DNA from: Kineococcus mangrovi
Lineage (GTDB): Bacteria > Actinomycetota > Actinomycetes > Actinomycetales > Kineococcaceae
Length of the DNA stretch: 64,000 nucleotides
Assembly: GCF_041320705.1 (NCBI RefSeq)
Contig: NZ_JBGGTQ010000009.1
Span: forward strand, 1-64,000
Direction: 5' to 3'
Every line of letters begins with the position of its first letter. Positions within the stretch are counted from its first letter, which is position 1. Below are positions 57,497-64,000 of the stretch, piece by piece. The notes under the pieces are model-generated. The model had not been told where the DNA came from and did not search any database. It saw nothing but the letters and a program-made list of their open reading frames with translations. Made by a program: the position numbers and the translations under genes.

Positions 57497-58732
57497 TCAG
57501 CGTCGAGGCGCCCCGCGCCCCCCGCCGGTCCGGGGCAGGACCACCGCTGCCGAGGCCAGGAGCGCTGCGGAGACCGTGAACGCGCCCGGTGCGCCGAGCG
57601 TGCCCGTCAGCGACCCGGTCAGCGGTGACCCGACGGCCTGCCCGGCGGTCAGGGCGATGAACAGGGTGGCTGTCGTCGCACCCGCCAGGTGCGGGCGGAG
57701 GGCACCGGCCCACGCGATGAGCGTTCCGCTCAGCGCGGTGTACGACCCGCCGAACACGGCGGCGGCCACCCCGGCGGCCACGGGGTCGGCGGCCACCGCG
57801 GCGAGTCCGCAGGTGCTCGCGGCCGACAGCGCGACGGTCAGCACCCAGGTCCGGCGCAGCCCCAGCACGCGCACGGCGTCGCCGCTGAGGGCCCCCAGGA
57901 CGGCGGTCGCGCCGAGCAGCACCCACAGCACCGCGGTGGTCCGTTCGGGCAGACCGCCGACGGTGGTGAGCAGATCGCGCCCGAACGTCCACACGGCGGC
58001 GCTGCCCAGGCCGGCGAGCGTGGCGGCCAGCACCGGGCGCAGCAGGGCTCGCCAGGTCCCACCCTCCTCAGCGGTCGTGCCGGTGGACGCGGCGCCGTCC
58101 GGTCGCGGCCAGTCCGTGCGCCGGTCCACGACCGCGGCCGTCACGACCGCGGCGACGGCCGCCGCGATCCACACCGGCCGCCACGCCGAGGGGGCGAACA
58201 GCGCCACCAGCCCCGCCGCGACGACCCCGGCGCCGGTGCCGGCGTTGACGACGGCCTGACGACGGTCGGCCGCCCGCGGGGGTGCGGTGGCCGAGACCGC
58301 GACGACCAGGGCCGGTGAGGCCGCTCCCGCCGCGCTGCCGGCGATCAGCACCCCCGCGGCGAGGGCCGCGGCCGTCCAGGCGACCGAGACGAGCAGGGCA
58401 CCTGCGACGGCCGAGGCCGTGGCCAGCCACAGCACCGTCCGCGCTCCGCGGTGAGCGGTGACCCGCCGGGCGGTCAGGGCGCTCACGCAGTAGGCGGCGA
58501 AGCTGCCGGAGGCGATCAGCCCGGAGAGCGTCGGGGTGAGGGAGAACTCGGCCGACAGCTGGGTCAGCTGCAGACCGAAGCCGAAGCGGACCACCCCGTA
58601 GGTCACGGCGATGAGGCCGGCTCCTGCGGCCACGACGGCGCGCCCCGTCCGCTGCCGGGCCGGGGGCGGTGGTGCGCCGGTGCGAGGTCGCGCGGCGGGA
58701 CGGGGCGCTGGGTAGAACGATCGTTTCACCAT
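57497..58732 (-). CDS. MFS transporter of a TetR-controlled pair
   Basis: About 411 residues with twelve hydrophobic helices, for example VVAAGAGLIAVTYGVVRFGF and GLIASGSFAAYCVSALTARR between helices 2 and 3. The N-terminal 35 residues are polar and proline-rich. The ATG at 58732 overlaps the operator; later starts cannot be excluded. Similar to the YbfB/aromatic or drug exporter group. It is divergent from a TetR gene and probably repressed by it. Confidence 0.85.
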   Translation of the reverse strand: MVKRSFYPAPRPAARPRTGAPPPPARQRTGRAVVAAGAGLIAVTYGVVRFGFGLQLTQLSAEFSLTPTLSGLIASGSFAAYCVSALTARRVTAHRGARTVLWLATASAVAGALLVSVAWTAAALAAGVLIAGSAAGAASPALVVAVSATAPPRAADRRQAVVNAGTGAGVVAAGLVALFAPSAWRPVWIAAAVAAVVTAAVVDRRTDWPRPDGAASTGTTAEEGGTWRALLRPVLAATLAGLGSAAVWTFGRDLLTTVGGLPERTTAVLWVLLGATAVLGALSGDAVRVLGLRRTWVLTVALSAASTCGLAAVAADPVAAGVAAAVFGGSYTALSGTLIAWAGALRPHLAGATTATLFIALTAGQAVGSPLTGSLTGTLGAPGAFTVSAALLASAAVVLPRTGGGRGAPRR

Positions 58733-58743
58733 AACGCTCGTTA
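58716..58743. promoter_or_regulatory. Paired TetR operators
   Basis: AACGATCGTT (58716-58725) and TAACGCTCGTTA (58732-58743) are two palindromes of the form AACG-N2-CGTT, 17 bp apart, lying over the MFS start and just before the TetR start. They are likely the autoregulatory operator of the pair. Confidence 0.7.
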
Positions 58744-58753
58744 CAGTAGACCC

Positions 58754-59398
58754 GTGGCGACGACTCCCGCGAGACCAGGACGAGGACGACCGCAGGAGGG
58801 CTCGGCGCGCACGCGGCTGCTCGACGCCGCGGAGGAGCTGTTCTACGCGCACGGGGTCGCCGCCACCGGGGTCGACGCCGTCCTGCGTCGCGCGCACGTC
58901 GCGCCGGCCACGCTCTACGCCCACTTCGGCGGCAAGGACGGCCTGGTCACCGCCTACCTGCAACGCCGCCACGAGCGGTGGCGGCAGGTCTGGGACGCGG
59001 CGCTGGAACGGGCCGGTGACGACCCCGTGGCGCGGCTGCTGTCGGTCTTCGACGCCCTCGAAGACCTCCAGGACGTCCAGGACGCGGCGCGCGGGTGCGC
59101 CTTCCTGGCGGCGGCGGTGGAGGTCGTGGAACCGGAGCACCCGGCGCACGAGTGGCTGGCGGCCGACACCGGACTGCTCACGGGCCGGCTGCACCGCTGC
59201 GCCGCCGAGGCCGGCGCCCGGGACCCGGCGGCGCTGGCGGCGGAACTGCTGGTCGTCTACGACGGCGCGCTGGCCGCACGTGCGCGGCGCGCCATCGCGC
59301 CGCGGGGAGCCGTCACGGCCACCGCCTCCCGGTCGGCGGCGCGGGCGCTGGCCGTCGGTGCGGTCACGCGCCACCTCGCCGGGCCCGCCGGGTCCTGA
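58754..59398 (+). CDS. TetR/AcrR family regulator
   Basis: A 214-residue repressor. N-terminal HTH: SARTRLLDAAEELFYAHGVA then TGVDAVLRRAHVAPATLYAH and FGGKDGLVTAYL. The C-terminal ligand domain has FDALEDLQDVQDAARGCAFL, which is typical of regulators of small organic ligands. GTG start. It controls the divergent MFS gene through AACG-N2-CGTT operators. Ligand unknown. Confidence 0.92.
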   Translation: MATTPARPGRGRPQEGSARTRLLDAAEELFYAHGVAATGVDAVLRRAHVAPATLYAHFGGKDGLVTAYLQRRHERWRQVWDAALERAGDDPVARLLSVFDALEDLQDVQDAARGCAFLAAAVEVVEPEHPAHEWLAADTGLLTGRLHRCAAEAGARDPAALAAELLVVYDGALAARARRAIAPRGAVTATASRSAARALAVGAVTRHLAGPAGS

Positions 59399-59474
59399 GC
59401 GGGGACCCCGCCCGCGGTGCCCTCGGTCCCACCTCGGTCCCACTCCGGTCCCCTCCCTGCGGGACAGTGGGCGC

Positions 59475-60011
59475 GTGGAGATCCTGCGCGTCCCCGACCC
59501 CGTCCCGACCGACGTCCTCGCCGGGTTGGTGGAGGTGCTGCGGGACGCCGTCCGGGACGGTGCCAGCGTCGGCTTCGTCCGCGTCCCCGCGGTCCCGGAC
59601 GCCGAGCAGTGGTGGCGCCGGTACCTGCCCGGCGGGTGGACGTGGGTCGCGACCGAGGACGTGCGGGGATCCGTCCGGGTCGTCGGGACCGTCAGCCTGC
59701 GGGTCGACCAGCCCGAGAACGCCCCCCACCGCGCGGAACTCACCAAACTGCTGGTCCACCGCGACTCCCGGGGTCGTGGGGTCGCCTCCCGCCTGGTGGC
59801 CGCGGCCGAGGGGGCGGCCGCGGTGGCCGGGCGGACCCTGCTGGTGCTGGACACCGAGACGGGCAGCCCGGCGGAGGGCGTCTACGAACGCTGGGGTTGG
59901 CACCGCGTCGGGACGATCGAGGGGTACGCGGTGAACCCCGCGGGGCACGTGGCGGGCACGACGGTGTTCAGCAAGGTCCTGCGCGCGTCGTCGGCAGCCG
60001 CCGGCGGCTGA
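59475..60011 (+). CDS. GNAT family N-acetyltransferase
   Basis: A 178-residue acetyltransferase. The acetyl-CoA loop is LLVHRDSRGRGVASRLVAAA (R-x-x-G-x-G/A motif), followed by LLVLDTETGSPAEGVYERWG and VGTIEGYAVNP. The first strands contain TVSLRVDQPENAPHRAEL. GTG start, no clear ribosome binding site. Substrate unknown. Not tightly linked to neighbours. Confidence 0.88.
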   Translation: MEILRVPDPVPTDVLAGLVEVLRDAVRDGASVGFVRVPAVPDAEQWWRRYLPGGWTWVATEDVRGSVRVVGTVSLRVDQPENAPHRAELTKLLVHRDSRGRGVASRLVAAAEGAAAVAGRTLLVLDTETGSPAEGVYERWGWHRVGTIEGYAVNPAGHVAGTTVFSKVLRASSAAAGG

Positions 60012-60062
60012 GACCGGGGCCGCGGACCGGCCGGGCACCTGTGGTCGGGCGCCTGTGGCAGG

Positions 60063-60476
60063 GTGACCCGCGTGAGGGCCCCGCACCGCGACCCGCGCCC
60101 GGTCGCGCTGGTCGCCGTCGGCGGCGCGGCGGGAACCCTGGTGCGCTGGGCCGTCTCCGCGGCCGTGCCCGCGCTGGACGGGTTCCCGGCCGCGACCCTG
60201 ACCGTCAACGTGGTGGGGTCGTTCCTGCTCGGCTGGTTGCTGGAGCACCTGGTCCGCCGCGGTCCCGAGACGCCCACCGCACTGCGCTGGCGGCTCGGGC
60301 TCGGCACCGGGTTCTGCGGCGGGTTGACGACGTGGTCGAGCTTCGCGGTCGAGGTGGACCGCCTCACCAGCACCGGCTCGGCGGGGACGGCCGCCGGGTA
60401 CGTCCTCGCCTCCCTCGCCGCGGGTCTGCTGGCCGTCGTGGCGGGCGTCGCGCTCGCCGGGCGGAGGGCGCGGTGA
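60063..60476 (+). CDS. crcB: Fluoride channel subunit, CrcB family (first)
   Basis: A 137-residue four-helix Fluc channel subunit. Motifs are GGAAGTLVRWAVS, NVVGSFLLGWLLEH and the central GTGFCGGLTTWSSFAVE with the Thr/Ser and Phe residues lining the fluoride path. The first 14 residues are Arg-rich, so a GTG three codons later could be the start. Two adjacent crcB genes usually encode a heterodimer. No fluoride riboswitch is visible in the 51 bases upstream. The next gene starts within its stop codon (GTGA). Confidence 0.9.
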   Translation: MTRVRAPHRDPRPVALVAVGGAAGTLVRWAVSAAVPALDGFPAATLTVNVVGSFLLGWLLEHLVRRGPETPTALRWRLGLGTGFCGGLTTWSSFAVEVDRLTSTGSAGTAAGYVLASLAAGLLAVVAGVALAGRRAR

Positions 60477-60835
60477 TCGCGCTGCTGGCGCTCGCCGGCG
60501 GGGCGGGGGCGGCGGCCCGCTTCGTCGTCGACGGTGCGGTCCGCACGCGGTGGCCCTCGCAGTTCCCCTGGGGGGTCCTCCTCGTCAACGTCCTGGGCTC
60601 CCTCCTGCTCGGCGTCCTCACGGGCCTCGTCCTCGAAGGGGCCGACGAGCGGTGGGGGCTCGTGCTCGGCGTGGGGTTCTGCGGGGGGTTCACGACGTTC
60701 AGCACCGCGATGACCGACACCGTGCGCCTCGCGCGGGACGGTTCGGTGCGCCTGGCCCTGGTGAACCTGCTCGGCACGCTCGCGGCGACGGTCACGGCGG
60801 CCGCTCTCGGGCTCGGGCTGGCCGTCCTGGGGTGA
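60473..60835 (+). CDS. crcB: Fluoride channel subunit, CrcB family (second)
   Basis: A 120-residue Fluc subunit: GGAGAAARFVVDGAVR, NVLGSLLLGVLTGLVL and GVGFCGGFTTFSTAMTDT. The Phe and Ser/Thr of the pore are present. GTGA overlap with the first crcB. Its stop again overlaps the sigma factor start (GTGA), tying fluoride channel and sigma genes in one operon. Confidence 0.9.
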   Translation: MIALLALAGGAGAAARFVVDGAVRTRWPSQFPWGVLLVNVLGSLLLGVLTGLVLEGADERWGLVLGVGFCGGFTTFSTAMTDTVRLARDGSVRLALVNLLGTLAATVTAAALGLGLAVLG

Positions 60836-61395
60836 GACGGCGCAGGTCCTCGCGCGCGGGAGGCAACCGGGGAGTCGCCCCCGTCGTCCTGGACGGCGTG
60901 GGAGAGGGGTTCGAGGAGTTCGTGGCCACCGGCAGCGACCGCCTGCTGCGGCTCGCGCTGCTGCTGACGGGCGACCGGAACCTCGCCGAGGACCTCCTGC
61001 AGGACGTGCTCGAGCGCATGTACGTCGGGTGGCGGCGCATCGAGGACCCGCACGCCTACGCCCGCACGGCCCTGGCCCGCCGGGTCACCGACCGCTGGCG
61101 GCAGAAGGGCCGTCGCCCGCGCGAGGTCGAGCTGGAGGACTGGCACGGCGAGGCCGTGGGCGACGGAGCGGCCGCGCGGGCCGAACGGTCGCGGGTGGTG
61201 GAGGTGCTGCGGGCGCTGCCGCCGCGGCAGCGCGCGGTCATCGTCCTGCGGTACTTCGAGGACTGGTCCGAGGAGCAGATCGCCGACCAGCTCGACGTGT
61301 CGCGCGGAACGGTCAAGAGCCAGGCGTCCAAGGGGCTGCGGACCCTGCGGACCCTCGTCGGGGAGGAGGTGGGTGCGCGGTGGACGAGCAGCTGA
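60832..61395 (+). CDS. SigE-family RNA polymerase sigma factor
   Basis: A 187-residue ECF-type sigma factor of the actinobacterial SigE-like subgroup. Region 2: LLRLALLLTGDRNLAEDLLQ and DVLERMYVGWRRIEDPHAYA. Region 4: VEVLRALPPRQRAVIVLRYF then DWSEEQIADQLDVSRGTVKS and QASKGLRTLR. The first 25 residues (VRRRRSSRAGGNR) are unusual; the start is taken at the GTGA overlap, though later GTGs exist. It overlaps the next gene by 16 bases, encoding a one-pass membrane protein, as sigma/anti-sigma pairs often do. Confidence 0.88.
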   Translation: MRRRRSSRAGGNRGVAPVVLDGVGEGFEEFVATGSDRLLRLALLLTGDRNLAEDLLQDVLERMYVGWRRIEDPHAYARTALARRVTDRWRQKGRRPREVELEDWHGEAVGDGAAARAERSRVVEVLRALPPRQRAVIVLRYFEDWSEEQIADQLDVSRGTVKSQASKGLRTLRTLVGEEVGARWTSS

Positions 61396-61856
61396 GCACC
61401 TGGGAGGAGCGGTTGCGCCGCGAGCTCGACGTCGCCGTGCGGGAGGTGCGGGCCCCCGGCGACCTCGTCGCCGCGGTGCGCGCCGGTGGGCGCCGCCGGC
61501 TGCGGCGTCGCCGTGCCCTGCTGGCCGTCCCGGCCGTCGTCGCGGTGGCCGGCGGGGCGGTGTGGGCCGCGGCGAGCGACCCGGCGGCGCGGCCGGTGCC
61601 ACCCGCCGCCAGCGGTCCGGCCGGTCCGCAGGCCCCCGCCCCCGTCGCGCCGGCGCCGGCCGTCCCCTCGCCGCCGGAGGACCCGCAGGTGGGGGAACCG
61701 GCCGACGAGGCGGCGGCCGCCGACCGGTTCCTCGAGCAGTACCGGTTCGCCGACGCGCAGCGGCTGGCCTCGGTGTGGAACGTGGACACCTGGGAGGCCA
61801 AGGTCGAGGGCGGCCGGAGGCTGCTGGCGGGCGAGTCGATCCCGGAACTGCCGTGA
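61380..61856 (+). CDS. One-pass membrane protein, candidate anti-sigma factor
   Basis: A 158-residue protein. A charged cytoplasmic part of about 45 residues (LSTWEERLRRELDVAVREVR) is followed by one helix (ALLAVPAVVAVAGGAVWAAA), a Pro/Ala-rich extracellular linker, then a C-terminal domain of about 46 residues: DRFLEQYRFADAQRLASVWN, VDTWEAKVEGGRRLLAGESI and PELP. This domain is the same as the repeats of the next gene. It lacks the ZAS zinc motif HxxxCxxC of many anti-sigma factors. Overlap with the sigma gene and topology still suggest control of that sigma. Confidence 0.75.
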   Translation: MDEQLSTWEERLRRELDVAVREVRAPGDLVAAVRAGGRRRLRRRRALLAVPAVVAVAGGAVWAAASDPAARPVPPAASGPAGPQAPAPVAPAPAVPSPPEDPQVGEPADEAAAADRFLEQYRFADAQRLASVWNVDTWEAKVEGGRRLLAGESIPELP

Positions 61857-61915
61857 CCACGAACCGCCGTGACCACCCGGGCAACCCCGCCGCGGGTTCC
61901 GGCGTCTGGACAGGC

Positions 61916-62647
61916 ATGAGCGGAACTCCGAACCGAACCCCTGCCCAGCGCCGCGCCGCCCGCGCCGTCACCGCGACCGTCGTCGCGGGTGGTCTGGCCC
62001 TGGCCGGCGGCAGTGCCTACGCCCAGTCCCGCGACGCCGGTGCGGAGCGACCCGTCCCGGTCGCGGCGGCCCCCGTCGCGGAACCCGTCGCGGTCCCCGC
62101 CGGGGAGCCCGTCGCCCGGGACGGCGCCGACGACGTCGCCCGGCAGACGTACTTCGCCGCGGGGTACACCTACGACGACGCCGTCGTCCTCGGTGCGCAG
62201 TGGAACCTCGACCCGTTCGAGGCCAAGGCCGAGGCCGGGCGGCGGCTGACCGACGGGCAGACGCTGCCCGTCGCCCCGGGGTCGAGTCCCGTGGCGGTCG
62301 ACGGGTCCGTGGCGGCGGTGGACGCCTTCTACGCCGCGGGGTACACCTACGACGACGCCGTCGTCCTCGGTGCGCAGTGGAACCTCGACTCGTTCGAGGC
62401 CAAGGCCGAGGCCGGACGGCGGCTGACCGCCGGGCAGACGCTGCCCGTCGCCCCGGGTTCCAGCCCCGTCGCGGACCCCGTGGCGGGCGACGGGTCCTCG
62501 GACGCAGTGGGCGCCTTCTTCGCGGCGGGGTACACCTACGACGACGCCGTCGCGCTGGCGGCCGTGTGGAGCGTGGAACCCTACGAGGCCAAGGTCGCCG
62601 CCGGGCAGCGGATCCTGGCCGGGGAAACCCTGCCGGTGGTCTCCTGA
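61916..62647 (+). CDS. Secreted protein with three AAGYTYDDA repeats
   Basis: A 243-residue exported protein: ARAVTATVVAGGLALAGGSA then YAQS cleavage site. After a Pro/Val-rich linker, three repeats of about 46 residues follow: FAAGYTYDDAVVLGAQWNLD plus PFEAKAEAGRRLTDGQTLPV; YAAGYTYDDAVVLGAQWNLD plus SFEAKAEAGRRLTAGQTLPV; FAAGYTYDDAVALAAVWSVE plus PYEAKVAAGQRILAGETLPV. The first two are almost identical in DNA. I recognise no named family. The same unit ends the membrane protein before it. It may be a secreted ligand or surface layer component for that sensor. Confidence 0.8.
   Translation: MSGTPNRTPAQRRAARAVTATVVAGGLALAGGSAYAQSRDAGAERPVPVAAAPVAEPVAVPAGEPVARDGADDVARQTYFAAGYTYDDAVVLGAQWNLDPFEAKAEAGRRLTDGQTLPVAPGSSPVAVDGSVAAVDAFYAAGYTYDDAVVLGAQWNLDSFEAKAEAGRRLTAGQTLPVAPGSSPVADPVAGDGSSDAVGAFFAAGYTYDDAVALAAVWSVEPYEAKVAAGQRILAGETLPVVS
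62152..62640 (+). repeat. Three in-frame repeats encoding the AAGYTYDDA domain
   Basis: Units begin at about 62152, 62329 and 62515 (spacing 177 then 186-189 bases). Units 1 and 2 share long identical DNA stretches around GTACACCTACGACGACGCCG and CGGCGGCTGACC, while unit 3 has diverged, so units 1 and 2 are the youngest duplication. Confidence 0.85.
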
Positions 62648-63609
62648 ACGGTCTGCCCCGCACGGGTTTCGAGGTCGAGCTGCTCGCCCCGCGGGGGGCG
62701 AGCCGGCTCGACCTCGCCGTCGAGGTCGCCCGCCGGTGCGCGGGGCGGGTGGTCCGGCGTTTCCACGTCGACACCGAGTCCTCGGCGGCACCGGGGGTGC
62801 GCACGTTCTGGCACCTGACCCCCGCGTTCGACGTCGTCGACGGCACCGGGCGGTTGCGCTGCTCGCTGGTGGACGACACCACGATCGTGGCCGACCTGGA
62901 CGCGGCCGCCCCACCGCGTCCGGGGTGGTTCCGCGTGCTGAGCGACGACCCCCGGTTGCTGCGGCTCGTGCAGCGGTACGCCGACCCGGCGGAGGGGATC
63001 GGGTCGGTGCTCGCGCCGGTCGCGGAGGTCTTCGGGTCGCGGGTCGTCGAGGTCGGTGGCGTGCACCGGCTCGACGACCCCGCCGGGGCCACGGTCGCCC
63101 TCGCGGCCCCGTTGCCGGGGGAGCGGGAACGTCCCTGCGAACTGGTCACCCCGCCCCTCACCGGTGACCACGCGGAACGCCTCGAAGAACTCCTCGCCCC
63201 CGCCCGGGACCTGGGTTTCTCGGTGCCGCTGGAGGCGGCCGTCCACGTGAACCTCGACGCCGGGCCGTTCCGGGACGTCGGGGGGTTCCGGCGCGTCGTG
63301 GAGTTCTTCGCCGGGCGCGAGGAACTGCACCGGAGGTTCGGCACGAACCCGAACTGCCGTCGGCTGGGACCGTTGCCCGCCGACCTCGTGGACCTCGTGC
63401 AGCGCCGCTGGCCGGACTGGGATTCGCTGCGGGCGGCGGCGGCGCGCACGGCGGTGACGAAGTACGCCGACGTCGACGTGACCCGCGTGCTGGGGGTCCG
63501 GCCCGGGCCGGACGTGCTGGAGGTCCGGCTGCTGCCGGGGTCGGCCGACGGGGTGGCCATCGCCCGGCAGGCCGCTCAGCTCTGGGGGTCCTTGCGTTCC
63601 ACGAGGTAG
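62644..63609 (+). CDS. Putative amidoligase
   Basis: About 321 residues, resembling the amidoligase family (PF12224), ATP-dependent enzymes that join amines or amino acids to carboxyl groups. Family-like residues are the N-terminal TGFEVELLAPRGASR, the VTPPLTG segment (ELVTPPL), EAAVHVNLDAGPFRDVGGFR with the H-x-N-x-D pattern, and the helical RRVVEFFAGREELHRRF. No ATG, GTG or TTG occurs near the expected start. The best choice is a CTG at 62644 overlapping the upstream TGA (CTGA). Last gene of the crcB-sigma operon. Substrate unknown; surface or peptide modification is an inference from context. Confidence 0.7.
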   Translation: MNGLPRTGFEVELLAPRGASRLDLAVEVARRCAGRVVRRFHVDTESSAAPGVRTFWHLTPAFDVVDGTGRLRCSLVDDTTIVADLDAAAPPRPGWFRVLSDDPRLLRLVQRYADPAEGIGSVLAPVAEVFGSRVVEVGGVHRLDDPAGATVALAAPLPGERERPCELVTPPLTGDHAERLEELLAPARDLGFSVPLEAAVHVNLDAGPFRDVGGFRRVVEFFAGREELHRRFGTNPNCRRLGPLPADLVDLVQRRWPDWDSLRAAAARTAVTKYADVDVTRVLGVRPGPDVLEVRLLPGSADGVAIARQAAQLWGSLRSTR

Positions 63610-63842
63610 GTGTGGCCGTTCCGGGTCACGCGTTCCCACTGCGCGTACCCGGCCCGCGCCTCGGCGTCGGTGCGCGGCCCGCGCTGCGGGCCCTCCTCGT
63701 GGGAGACCTGGGCGGGGCCGGTGAAGCTGAACACCGCGTCGAGGAACAGGTCGACGAGCTTGTTCCTCGACGTCGGCCGCCGCAGGCGGGCCGGGGTGCC
63801 GGTGTCGTTCCGGGGCGCCGGTCCGGGCGATCGTTCGTGCAT
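63576..63842 (-). CDS. Small conserved hypothetical protein
   Basis: An 88-residue soluble protein: a Pro/Arg-rich start, then NKLVDLFLDAVFSFTGPAQV and GYAQWERVTRNGHTYLVERK. Short beta-rich C-terminus, no family recognised. It overlaps the 3' end of the amidoligase gene by 34 bases, tail to tail. A TACACT -10-like box ends 9 bases before the ATG, so a leaderless transcript is likely. Nothing else is supported in the last 155 bases of the window. Confidence 0.6.
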   Translation of the reverse strand: MHERSPGPAPRNDTGTPARLRRPTSRNKLVDLFLDAVFSFTGPAQVSHEEGPQRGPRTDAEARAGYAQWERVTRNGHTYLVERKDPQS

Positions 63843-64000
63843 GAATCGTCAGTGTACGCGGGAGCGTCGGCCCCCTCCACGTGGGCCGGGTCACGCCCGC
63901 CCCACGTCGTCCGCGGCCTCCGGCGCCCGGTTCCGCGGGGTTCCCGGCCCGCGCTGGCACCGGACCGTTCACCGCTCCGTGGTAGGTGTGTGCCCATGCC

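Noticed and set aside
60012-60062. Fluoride riboswitch before crcB
   Set aside because: Only 51 bases and none of the conserved aptamer segments are present.
1-64000. tRNA, rRNA, CRISPR arrays, insertion sequences, phage
   Set aside because: Read for characteristic hairpins, repeats and transposase-like proteins; none found.
63843-64000. ATG near the window's right edge
   Set aside because: Only a few bases follow, so a gene cannot be supported.

Overview
The window is very GC-rich, with almost every third codon position G or C, many GTG starts, strong GGAGG-type ribosome binding sites and frequent GTGA/TGATG gene overlaps. Glucosyl-3-phosphoglycerate synthase, a DUF3349 protein behind a Pit transporter, a HelR-like RNA polymerase recycler, SigE-family and SigB-type sigma signals, a DUF3516 helicase and an MptB-like mannosyltransferase all point to an actinobacterium. 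A Kineococcus-like member of the Kineosporiaceae fits best, but that is inference from gene content. I see no phage, transposase, CRISPR array, rRNA or tRNA; this looks like chromosome with lineage-specific insertions.

Layout. 1-4.7 kb: a 5'-truncated tryptophanyl-tRNA synthetase, an MFS exporter, an RsbW-like ATPase, a GDT1/TMEM165 cation transporter and a divergent Fpg/Nei glycosylase. 4.7-9.6 kb (minus strand): cell-surface and secreted proteins (CWB2-repeat protein, Tat-exported ferritin-like protein, lipoprotein), an orphan LWGDE protein and a STAS protein. 9.6-12.7 kb: a sugar ABC importer without its ATPase. 13-17.2 kb: DUF421 protein, Na+/H+ antiporter, retropepsin-like lipoprotein, PRC-barrel protein and two coupled small genes. 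17.2-25.2 kb: a GAF-SpoIIE phosphatase, an SSI-like lipoprotein, HelR, Prs, rhodanese, GpgS, and a second RsbW-like ATPase behind a SigB-type promoter. 25.3-29.8 kb: an operon of GAF/PAS/SpoIIE phosphatase, GT2 and MptB-like enzyme. 30-37.9 kb: LuxR-type regulator, LWGDE-PAS protein, DUF3516 helicase, aldo-keto reductase, MOSC protein, third RsbW-like ATPase with DUF2200, a zinc-ribbon gene broken at a G10 tract, and a glyoxalase-fold protein. 38-46.3 kb: kinase-like ATPase, Tat alkaline phosphatase, Lrp with an alpha-keto-acid decarboxylase, a guanidine-III riboswitch with an SMR exporter, SRPBCC protein, and an MFS/GntR pair. 46.4-55.4 kb: MacB-like ABC pair, GGDEF-EAL protein, PPK2, Pit operon and carbonic anhydrase. 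55.7-59.4 kb: soluble GAF-GAF chemoreceptor and an MFS/TetR pair. 59.5-63.8 kb: acetyltransferase, then a tightly packed operon of two CrcB fluoride channels, a SigE-family sigma factor, a one-pass membrane protein, a secreted triple-repeat protein and a putative amidoligase.

How the genes work together. Three themes stand out. (1) Phosphate: 11-bp direct repeats of the actinobacterial PHO-box type precede the alkaline phosphatase, PPK2 and Pit genes, implying a local PhoP regulon for phosphate scavenging, polyphosphate use and uptake. (2) Partner switching: three RsbW-like ATPases, two SpoIIE-type phosphatases and a STAS protein within 36 kb suggest a general-stress sigma network. (3) The sigE-membrane protein-secreted repeat protein-amidoligase operon shares a domain of about 46 residues between the membrane protein and the secreted protein. 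It is the best candidate here for an undescribed system, possibly an envelope-sensing sigma circuit with its own surface-modifying enzyme.
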